Origin: Pampus argenteus
Lineage: Eukaryota; Chordata; Actinopteri; Scombriformes; Stromateidae
Assembly: GCA_036937835.1 (NCBI GenBank)
Contig: CM072863.1
Location: 17,978,501 to 18,042,500 of the forward strand
Length of the DNA stretch: 64,000 bases
Direction of reading: 5' to 3'
Of this stretch, positions 13,301 through 24,600 are shown piece by piece (the stretch's first letter is position 1; each line of letters starts with the position of its first letter). The position numbers and the translations under genes are program-made. A model generated the notes under the pieces. The model saw only the letters and a program-made list of their open reading frames with translations. It was not told where the DNA came from and searched no databases.

Positions 13301-16300
13301 ATGGTGCTCTGGGGTTTTTTTGGCAGCCTATCTGCCTTTTGATAGTTTATTTAAGCTTGATACCTATGCTCTTCACCCAAAATAGATTCCTCTAGTCTTT
13401 TGATGGATCAGTTGTTTGTTCTTTTCTCAAAGCATCCAGACAATTTGTTTGTGCTTTCTTAGTGACAAAGCTCGAACAGTTGGGAGGATGATTATTTGCG
13501 TCTTGGAAAAAAAAAAACGACTTCCTGAGAACAATGGGTGCATCTATTATGGCCATACTGATGTCAGTAGCCCTCACTGATAGAAATAAAATGAAATGGC
13601 TAATGGCATCTTCGTGCTTCATTCTTCATATACTGAGAGTCCCCTCAGTATTAATTGTGGGTAGAAATATCAATGATGGTTTGTTGATTTTTTTTTTTTT
13701 CTTTCAGTTCCAGACTTCCAGGAACAGGACATTTTCCTGTGGAGGAAAGACACAGGGTTCGGCTTCAGGATCCTTGGAGGGAACGAGCCGGGAGAACCGG
13801 TGAGTCTCTCATGCCCGTTTTTCTCTCATACGTTTGCTTTTCCAATTCTCACTATTTACATGTGTGAAAAATGTATTAATTACAACCAACAATTTTTGTA
13901 ACCTGATAACGATGAAAAGGACATTCATATCTGCAGCTGTAGAGCAGCATCTATAGGGCGTATTTTGAAGGGAAAAAATAATGAGTTACAGTAAAGCTTG
14001 CCTCATGTGACTATTGTAGCAGGCTGTAACAACAAGTAAAGATGTACTAATGAGCTTTAAATTGCAACAAATCTGTGCAGCTGTGTGTATTATTTGAGTA
14101 AAATTCATTGTTCCCACGTACTACATAAAATCTTTAGCACGTAGCTGTTCACGATGTAGATTTCTGAATACATTTTCATCCATCTGCTACGACCGGGTGT
14201 GTTTTAGATCTACATCGGCCACATAGTGAAGTACGGTGCAGCAGACGAGGACGGACGCCTGCGGTCCGGCGATGAACTGATATGCGTGGACGGCACAGCA
14301 GTGGTGGGCAAGTCACACCAACTGGTGGTGCAACTGATGCAGCAGGCAGCCAAGCAGGGTCACGTCAACCTCACAGTTCGACGCAAAACCGCCTATGGAG
14401 GTAAGAAGCATTCAGGTCGAAATGAGGGAGCAGCCTTGCTTATTAGAGAATGGGTGACGGGTCCAGAAAAGTTCAGCAACCATTCACATAGTGCAGCTAT
14501 CAGTCTATTATGTTATTACAGCCTCTGCTTTAAAGTACGACAGTATTCAGTCACTGAAAAGCACTCTGTACTTTACACCTCCAAGGCCCCCCCGCCCATC
14601 TATTTTCATCACATTTCCACCAGGAACCCCGGGGGACCTGCTCACTGTGTGCAAGCCCCTCTGTAATAGTAATAGCGATAGGACGCTGCAGCGAGCAAAC
14701 ACACTGTTCAGCCCTGTGCCGCTCCTCAGCGGGCGATAAACAAAGGCCCATAAACATGACGGAGAGGAGGGTCAACCTTCGACCGGATGACAGCGGCGAG
14801 ACATTAGTGTGCTGGTGCTCTCAGTCTGCCTCAAAGCGCCGAGATTATGAGGCGCCTTCTTTGAGCAGCTGTACAGGAAATGAAATGTCCAGATACAACA
14901 GGCGGGCTGCGTCTTTAGTTCATCTTTTGTTCAGAACAGATCAGAGGCTGAGAGATCCCAAGCTGTGTCACCGGCATGTCTTTTATCATATCGACATGAA
15001 GTCGTTGTGTTAGGAGAGAAAGAGACTCGTGTTGTCCTATTTTCAGATTTTACAGCTGATTTAACATTTTGCTTTGTTCTCATATTTTGACAGTTTTAAT
15101 GTTATCTGGCCTTATTGTACACTTATTTACTTTTATTATCTCCTGAGCCTCTTCTGTAGCACTGGCTGGCTTCATTTTTATCTGTCTCCTCTTCAGTCTC
15201 CTCTTGCTCTTCCTGCCGTGTCCTACCTGTGCTCTGACTCACCTCTGTGTCCACGATTTCTTCTCTCTTTTTCCTTCCATATTTCTCCTCTGTTGTTTTC
15301 TGCATATATCCTCTCCATTCTCCATCTTTCTCACCTTATCCTCCTCTGCCATCTCTAGTTAAAGCAGAGGGAGACGTGCCTCCATCACCGGCGTCCTCCC
15401 ACCACAGCAGCACTCAGGCACCCAGCCTGACGGAGGAGATAGGAAAACGCACCCCGCAGGGCAGCCAGAACTCCCTCAACACTGTAAGCTCCGGCAGCGG
15501 CTCCACCTCTGGCATCGGCAGTGGGGGAGGGGGCGTAGGGGCTGTGGGCAGCGGTAACACTGTGGTCGCTGCAGCCGCTGCCACCACCTCATCTCAGCCC
15601 CCCAACACCATCTCCACTGTTTCCACATCCACCTTGCAGCCCTATGACGTAGAGATCCACCGCGGTGAGAACGAGGGATTCGGTTTCGTCATCGTCTCGT
15701 CGGTGTCGCGGCCTGAAGCTGGCACAACCTTCGGTGAGAGCCTTTTCTGTTTGGAGTGTTCTGAAAGTCACAAAATATCTTCAGGCACATTGTTGTTGAT
15801 CATACATGCACATGTTACAGAGATCAGTTCCACTCATGCAAAAACATGAACACTCGTATAGCTTTCCCTCATCATTGGGGCCTTTTTATCATCCTGTTGT
15901 GTTTATGGCCTTTTTTATCATCCATAAAACCAGTGAACATTAAATAGCCTGACAAACAGCACAGATACTTGCTATTTACAGTCTCACCAGATCAATACCA
16001 ACACTCTTCAAAGAAGTGGTTCTTCTTTCTCATTTTCATCTGAGTCTGTCAAACCAAGACACTGAAACCCTTTCTTTCGCCTGCAGCTGCTGCTATACTC
16101 ACACAGGGCTTTCATAATTGATCAAAAGTGAAGTGGTTCTTACATAAGGCACTTGTATTATTCAGATGAACTTAAGTGGCTTCTGCTGAGCAGGTTGGCA
16201 CTAAAAGCCATATGACAGCTTAATGAGAATGATGAATAGGAGAAATGACCAGTGTGAATAACATTTATTTATTTTACAGCACAGAGACAGATGCACTGAT

Positions 16301-19300
16301 TGAAATCACATCATAAGTTTATGTTGTGTGCCTCACTTTGCTAATAGTAAATATCATAATATCAGAGTTTTTTTTTTAATAATGCACAGTGGTGTCTCTA
16401 TTTGATCTCCTCTCACGCATGTTTTTATTTTTTGGTTAAATTGACTCTACTTTGCTTTTTACAATCTAATAGTGTCCTTTCTATGCAGCACACTCTTTGC
16501 CATGACTTCCTGCCTACACCGCTACAGCATTTTCACTGTTCTTTATGCTCTTATCTCTCTCTGTGTGGGTGGACTGAAAAAGGTTCCAGGTTGACTTTCA
16601 TAGCGGCAAAAGCTCCTATTCGAGGGCCAGAGCAGGAAGCACAGCTTTATTGGACATGACATGTAAAATCTGATGGTTGATGCTTTCTAATATGACATCA
16701 TTGTATAGCATTGATGGTGTCAGAAACGTGTCCATCCATACACTCTCATACTGTATTTGGAGAAGCACTTTATTTTGTTCAGAAATGCAGCAGCATTCTC
16801 TCGCTCATCTACTCAACACTCAATATTTTACAGCACAAAATGGTTAGAATCAGTGGGAAAAAAAAGACAGTATGAGGGGTAATAGTGCAAAGTCAGATGG
16901 GGGAATGAAAGGAGTGATTGCACGCTCCTCTTCTCTGCAGTGACTGATGTAACGGTGCAGAGAGAGAAGCAGAGAAACCTCAGGGTAGTTGGTGAAATGT
17001 CAGCTCTGATGTATGTTTGTCGTCTAAAACTTTGTGCAGGTGCAGGTATCAGAGATGCAGATGGTACAACACAGTTTCTAGCCTTTTGCTGCGAAGAGAC
17101 TCTCATGCACATATAATATAATTAGACCCATTTTAGAAATGTGGAGCTGGAGCAGCTTTATGTAAAAGAGGGGAGTGAGACAGACAGGGTGGAGGAAGAC
17201 GAACAACATTGGATATGGAGCCAAGCTTATTTTTATTTTGAGCACTTTGAGGAAACCAATTGACAGGGAAAGTGCTGAAAACTACAGTATGACAGATTCT
17301 CTTATTTCTTTGCAGAGCACATCAGAATTTCCCCTTCTCTGCCAATGCTTGCATTTTGTTCTGCTGTACATCCGATCAGCTCCTCTCAGTGACTTTGGCT
17401 TGGCTGTCTGCTGTTGGTGAATTAACGCTTAACCTTTTGATCCTCTTTCTCTACTCCTTTCCCCCCCTCTTTCCTTCTCCAAACGCTACCCAACGACACA
17501 CAAACACACATTGAATCACACAACATCACAACATGTCAATGGTGACCATAGCTGGCAATGCATGTGTGGCCATGCCCCACAAAATAGGCCGTATCATCGA
17601 GGGAAGCCCAGCAGACCGGTGCGGAAAGCTGAAAGTCGGCGATCGCATCCTGGCGGTAAACGGATGCTCCATAACCAACAAGTCTCACTCTGACATCGTC
17701 AACCTCATCAAGGAGGCCGGGAACACGGTCACACTACGCATCATACCTGGAGACGGTGAGTTAAAAAACTCCACTTTTCAAGCTAGTTTGGTTATAAATC
17801 CTCCTTTTTTTTTTTTTCTACAACTTGAGGTTGTAGCTAAATTAGAGATACAGTACCTTCAAGAGTCCTAATTAATCAACACAGTCATCAACTGTTATTA
17901 GTGTTAGAGTGAGTGTTTTTGAGACTAGCCATGAAGATTTCTGAGTGCTGCTTATGTCTAACTGCAGTGTTACATAAAGCTTGAAGTTTCTTCACTTGCT
18001 TTCAAAGTGAATGGAACACCCCCGCAGTGTTGACAGAACTGCCTCTTTGGGAATATTTAGGAACTTTCCCAGCCTTTGTATTTCTGCCTTCAGCGTGTCT
18101 ACACTAAAACATGCGAGTAATTTAGATGTCTGTGTGTGGGTGCGTGCGTGCGTGCGTGTGACAGATAGAGATAGAAAGAGAGATGCACATCTTCCTCTGT
18201 GTACGCGGGTGTGTATTTTCTGTCAAAGTGGTTTTAAGGAAAGTTTGTGCACGTTGTATGTTGTGCTGTTCAGCTGAGAGCTCTCGCTACTTTGTGCTGA
18301 CAGATCACCCCGGCATGCTTCACAAATACTGTTTAATTAAGTGTCTGCATGAGTGTGTGTGTGTGTGTGTGTGCGCGCGAGGAAGGCGATACTCCCTGTC
18401 AACTTGCACACTGGAAGAAATTGGAGCTATTTGTCCACCGCTCGTTGCTTTCCGGCTCACTTCTTATGGATGAAGAGGTTTTTTTTTTTTTTTTTTTTTT
18501 TCTGAAGAGCGCTTGATGAGAACTGTGAGCCAAAATTGCTCTTCCAAGAAAACACGGAGAGCGGGAGAGAAGGCAACGCAGAGAAATAACCGGATATTCT
18601 TTATCAGAAGGTTCTGGTTTGTGTTTACGTGCATCTGTCAGACGAACAGACGCTGTCTGACATGCAGACGGAGAGGGTGATGGGGAAAGATTGTTGCTAA
18701 ATTGTGTCTCTGAGCAACTGTTCTCTCTCTGTTTATACATGGCTGAGCACACCTATTTTTAGATGGATTACTCTTGTCTAAGCGTTCTAATAGGTATCAA
18801 TACCACCGCATGAGGCTCTAGTAAGGTGAAGTCAGCTGCTTTCCACTGAGCTCACCTCTTCCACCTGCGGGGGGGAGCACTGGCGGGGAGTTTTGTAGCG
18901 ATTGATGCTCAATATGTCTGCGATGACAAGGAAAACGGGCATGGCACTCTTTCTGCTGGTGCACTGTAATGCATGCACAAACAGCTAATGCCTTCATCAA
19001 AGCTTATGTCTTTGCAGCATATACTTGAGGCGCAGACCAAGCGCACCTCATTGCTTTCCATTATGCGAGAGAGAGAGGAGATAGACGTGCCTGAGGTGAT
19101 ATGATGTGCTTTTTTTTTTCTTGGGGTATATTGTGTAGTACAGCCCCCTTCACTTCTCTCATCTCTTCTACCTCCCTTCATGTCTCTGCTCCTCTTTCTC
19201 TTTTTCTCTTCTCTTCCTAAATGTTTCAATTTGATTGGTCCTTCCTAACTCGGTCCATACAGGGCAGTAGGGCATATTGCCAGTGCCAGAGACAAATTAC

Positions 19301-20300
19301 AGAAACAGCTCTGTGCTTTCTTTTTCAGTGCGCCATGAATGTTTTTTAAGTGAGTCAGGCGAAAAGAGGCAGTAGGTCAGAAGCAGAACGGAGGACGGAA
19401 AGGACGGTGCTTATTCGTTTAATTTCCAGACAGAAAACAGTTGGAGGAGAGATAAATGGAGGGAGGCGGCAGAATGGAAGGAGTGGGATATGCAAATGAA
19501 CAGATGGAGGGGCAAATAGGGTTTACAGGGACAAATGTGAGGCGGTGAAAATGAGAAATGAGCAAGAGAAAATATGAGGATGTAACACGGTTGATGCCAG
19601 GAATTCTTAGTGGTGGTGGTGGGGTAATATTCAGCAAGGACCTCATGCTGAGGACCAAGCTGAAACATGGATCACACGTTCACATACACTCAGAATTACA
19701 GGGATCTCCTCTCCGCTATCCCAAATGAGCCCCGCCCACGCTGAATCTTGATTGGTTGACTTTGTACCTCGTGGGTAATGGGCATTAGAACAGTTAAGCC
19801 AACACGCGCCAAAGGGACAAGTGGAGGTGGAGGAGCAGAATAGATGAATAGATGAGAGGGGGGAACTGACCGTGAGAGGAATAGCGGGTAAGGGAGAAGA
19901 GAGGAGTGGAGAGTTGCAATCAAATAAAGGATACCTGTAATAGCAAAGAAGGATTGGGTTGTTAAGGAGAAGAAAGGATTCTTTATGCAGCAAGAGTAGC
20001 GTAATGACGGGCCGTTTTTAGTCATTAGAGCCCAACGTGATTCACTGATAACACAGAATGATTGAATCAGTGCAAAGATAAAAGGCAGAATAAGCAGAAG
20101 CTTTCATGTCCCTTGAGAGTGCAAGCGCATCTGTCCCGTTGGATAATTCACAGGCACACAGGAGGAGTTTCAGTCCAAAGTGAGATGTATACCTTTTATA
20201 AAAACAACCACTATTTGACAAAATGCTTGATAGCACACATGTTGAACTGCTTTATTACTCTGGTGTCCTGGAGCTTGGCTGAGTGGTAGAGGAAGCCCAG

Positions 20301-20357
<57 letters not shown>

Positions 20358-21598
20358 GTCCCATAGGTCAGCTAATGCTTGTACCTGACAGCTCATGAAA
20401 CTACACTAACTGATCACACAATACATTTATGCAAATTAGAATATGTTGAATTAGCAGATGTACAGTTAGAGCCAATGTCAACAAGTTTTTCTCTCTTTGC
20501 TGGAAGCAGGTTTTTGTAAAATCTGAAAAAGTCACGGCGGCAGCAAATCATTTTCCCAAATGATCCCCATGTTTTTTACTTTTTTTTTTATAAAGCTAGT
20601 TTGTTTGCGTCAGTTTGCAGATAGAAATGTTACTGTGTGTGAGTTCAAAATTTTGCTTAAAATTATGCCAGGCTGTTGTCATGACAACATCTCTCTTCTC
20701 TCACCCCCAGAGTCATCAAATGCGTCTTTATTGACCAACGCGGAGAAGATCGCCACTATAACCACCACTCACACACCTCAGCAACAGGCTGCACCTGAGG
20801 CCAGGTAAGGAGGCCCTCTGGGAAATGAAGTCCTTTTGGAAAGAACAAGAATAAACTTTTAAAAAGGCTGTAGAATGGATTTCATTTGCATCTCTGATTT
20901 GTTTTTACACTGACTGATATCTTTCTGTCACAGGAACAATACCAAACCAAAACAGGAATCATTTGAATTTAAAGCTCCGCAAGCCCCTCCTCCCCAGCCC
21001 CCTACACAACCAGTCTCAGCCCAGGTAAGGAAAGACAGCCATCATGCATCTGTCTGTCCACATCCCGTCTCCATCAAACACCCCAACAATCTGCGCTCCA
21101 TCCCATCAAACTTCCTGCCAGCATCCTGCCATTTGTCTTTTTTCACATCCATCCAGCTGTTTTAACACCCACAGATCCATTTTTACTGTAGCCCTCAATG
21201 TATCAACCGATCCATCCGGGTGGATGGATCGGTTGATACATTATCAACACGCCAGCACAAGGACAAACAAGCTGTATTTTTGTTCCGTCCTTTTTTTTCT
21301 CTTTACGTCTACCTGTTGGCATTATCAAAATCTGTGCATTAAGGGGATCCTGTTTGCTTTCAAAGTAACCTCTCTGTCAACTGTGTTCACCGCTGAATTA
21401 ATCTGGCGATGTAAAGATGGCGCTCGCAGATAGCATTGATCCTTCAGCAGAGGAGATTAGGAGGGTGTGAAGACAGGAGCCGCTGTGTCTGCCTGTCCTT
21501 GCAGTGTCCGGCCCCTCTCTTTCTCTCTATCTGTGCCCTCTCTTTTTTGTCCACCCCGAGTCCAACACATTAATAATTCAGCATCCTTACACCTGTGC

Positions 21599-21640
<42 letters not shown>

Positions 21641-24600
21641 GTCTGGCACAACTATTAGAGAGGTCTGACTTTCCGGAAGGCAGCATTTGTCCTATGCTCC
21701 TGAAATAGGAGCCCTCTTCAAAGGAAAAAACACACATACACACACACATACTTCAAATCTTAATCACAAAAGTGACCTTGATGCAAATGTGTCTTTCCGT
21801 CTCGTGTGTGTGTGTGTGTGTGTGCGTGTGCGTGTGCGTGTGTGCGACTCCATCAGGATGCTGAGTTCTACTCGGTGGACCTGGAGCGAGACAACAAAGG
21901 TTTTGGCTTCAGCCTGCGGGGAGGCAGAGAATACAACATGGACCTATACGTGCTGAGGCTAGCTGACGACGGAGCGGCTGTCCGCAACGGAAAGATGAGG
22001 GTATGAACACAATATACTGCAGACATGCATACACCACAACTCAGTAAACATGTCTTAAAGCTTTATCCTATATACGTAGACATGTAGGATATGCATACTT
22101 GAATATCAGAAGAGTACTTTTGTTAAGGGTGCAGGTTTTAGACATGGTGTATAGTTAACTTGTCAAAGGAAGATGTATTCAGCCTGTGAAAACAGTTGTA
22201 TAATGACCTCTGTTGCTGTGGAAGAGCCTTCCAGTGATATCACCGGGGTCATCTTGGCTCGGGTTTGGAGATTACAAATTTATGACGATAAGACTGCTTT
22301 ATAAACTGGGGCGGTGGATTTTGAAAGTCTAATGAAAGACTTTCATGAGTTGCGTCATGGGAATTGCTGGATCCACTACTTTTAGAGCTTGACCCATTGC
22401 TAGAGAGTAAAAGTGAGGATATCTTGGCCTCAGCAGCAATGAATTTTCATTCTGAATGTATTTCATGCAAATATACCAACTTTGTGGAGGTGTAAAACTA
22501 AAGTGGTACAGAGATATCATATGCATGTACCCTTGTGTCCCTTGAAAATAAGATCTAATACCTGATTAGAAAAAAGATTGAATCCGGAATAATAAAAACA
22601 AATGCTGGTGCAACTATTAAACTGCATCCTTTGGAACCAACTTGGTCCATTTGGACTGTTTTGACTAATTATGTTTATTAAGGTATGTTAATAATGGGCC
22701 ATTCCCACAACTGTTTTAATTCATTCTACTCTGCTTTGGTCTGCTTGGCTTTTGGCTTTTATCTCTGATGAGGGCAGTGCTTGCAGATCAGCACTGTAAC
22801 AACTAATTACTATTAAGAAGGTGATGATGAATAATAATTGGGCTCCATCTTCATATTATCAGCTCTGTTGGAGACAGTATAGTGAGACAACAGTATAAGC
22901 ACTTTATTTCTGTCTTTTAACATAACAAATAGGAAACATATTGTAATGGCATAGCAGCAAAACGGATTGATGCGTGTTTCTGTACTCACAGCTCAACAAG
23001 AAAACAAGTCTCCATAATTACAATACAGGCCTGTTAATTTTGTGTTGCGTACTCATGCTGATATAACAATTCCCTGTTTTCAGGTGCAGTCTCTGTTTTA
23101 TCTCTTCGACTGCACTGATTAACAAGGAGGCTGATGATGCTGCCTTATAGACTTCACAGCCATCCGAATAATATTATCCATCAATATAATTGCTTGTGCA
23201 TAATGTACCTTCCAATTACTGCAAGCTATGCTTCACTGAATATAAACACGGTCACCTCCAGGCTTGGCCAAGTTCACTGTTGTTGAGTGCAATACCAAAA
23301 CTCACAGGCACACAAACGCAGTCATGCACGGAGTGTATGTACACTTTAATTAACAGTTATGAGCGTGTAAAGAGACGTTCATATGCGCTACAGAAACAGT
23401 CAAGAAACTAATATTTAACCTTTTCCTCTGTGTTTGCACGTGAGATCCTGATAATAGATACAATGAGCTTTAAGGATCTTTTTTTGACGCATGTTAATCT
23501 GCTGCAGTTAGGGAGTGGTTGTGCGTGTATTAGCACATTTGTACACACACACACACACATGAATACATACATTTGTGTTTGTGCCCATTATTAGGCAGAG
23601 ATATTAATAGTATCAGCTCTGTGATGCAGAGAGAGGTGTCAGTGAGAGATCCATATTCTGCCAGAGAGGAACTCCCTCGGCGCAGACATCACTGACAGAT
23701 AACTTGAGGCGTGGAGGCAAAGAATCAGGAAGCAAAAAATGTTTTTCTTCTAGCTCCTGTTTTTCCACCCTCTCTTGGCGTCACAGTTGTTGCTTTCTGT
23801 CGCAATTTCTCTCTGAAAACTGTTGATTTAACAAAAAAAAAAAAAGAAAAGAAAAAGTTGTGCAGTTTACCGTTTAGGATGGTTCAATATTTAACTTTTC
23901 CACAATCTTTCCTCCCTTTCTGCTTTGCCTTCCCTTCTTCCGTCACCATGTCCCTTTTAAACCTCTGTGCCTCTTGTGTACTTTCTTCCACGCTGTCACT
24001 TGTTTTCCTCATCCTGTCTTGCTCCGCTGTCTCCTCTCCTTTTTCCGCCTTTTGCTGTGTCTTTTTCTCACTCTCTAATTTACCTCTTCTCCCCTCCATC
24101 TTCACCTGTCACTCTCCATCATCTGTCTCTCTTCTCTGCTTCCCACTTTTTGCTTCCTTCTTTCCTTTCTTCCCGGTCTTCTTTCTTTTTATTCAGGTCG
24201 GCGATGAAATCTTGGAGATCAATGGCGAGAGCACCAAGGGCATGAAGCACGCGCGAGCCATTGAGCTCATCAAGAGTGGAGGCCGTCGTGCCCATCTAGT
24301 GCTCAAGAGGGGTGACGGCTCTGTGCCTGAATATGGTGGGTCAATCTACGAAAACATTCCCTTCTCCCCCATCTTCACGCCCTGAGGCAGGGGACGCCCA
24401 GTGGACGGTGGTGGGTCGAGGGGAAAGAACTAAATTACCCTCCCAGGACCCTTCACCCTTCCCTGGGATAAACCCTCAGGGAGGGAGAGGGTTGGTTGGT
24501 CTTGGGGCTCTTTCTGGTGGAGGTCACTTTTTGGGCTTTGGGATTTTGGAGGGAGCAGATTTGTGGGGCTGTCGCCTCTCCTGCTGTCCACCCGCTCTCA

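Larger units (their letters stand above)
17756..20710 (+). other. magi1: MAGI1 intron with CTG repeat
   Basis: Intron of about 3.0 kb ending TCACCCCCAG. It contains a GT run (18353-18373), a 23-base T tract (18479-18501) and 17 uninterrupted CTG units (20304-20354). Pyrimidine- and purine-rich patches near 19,140-19,210 and 19,400-19,560 are simple composition, not genes. Confidence 0.8.
21025..21856 (+). other. magi1: MAGI1 intron with perfect palindrome and CA/GT repeats
   Basis: Intron of 832 bases. It holds a perfect 21-base inverted repeat with a 4-base loop (21197-21242), (CA)19 (21601-21638) and a GT/GCGTGT tract (21804-21846) running almost into the acceptor CATCAG, which therefore has an unusually purine-containing upstream region. 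Confidence 0.85.

Noticed and set aside
14756..15013. 85-codon frame in a GC-rich intron segment
   Set aside because: No matching protein and no splice sites that keep the MAGI1 frame; a regulatory block is more plausible.
15247..15358. Upstream extension of the Gly/Ser linker exon
   Set aside because: Pyrimidine-rich intron end read as Ser/Phe/Leu; the phase-1 acceptor CTCTAG at 15358 restores the MAGI1 frame.
21197..21242. Palindrome as a microRNA precursor
   Set aside because: Stem of 21 pairs with a 4-base loop and no extended lower stem is too short for standard Drosha processing.
23711..24196. Long open frame continuing upstream of the PDZ5 exon
   Set aside because: It runs through a pyrimidine tract; a proper ATTCAG acceptor at 24196 gives the exact PDZ5 join, so the upstream part is intron.
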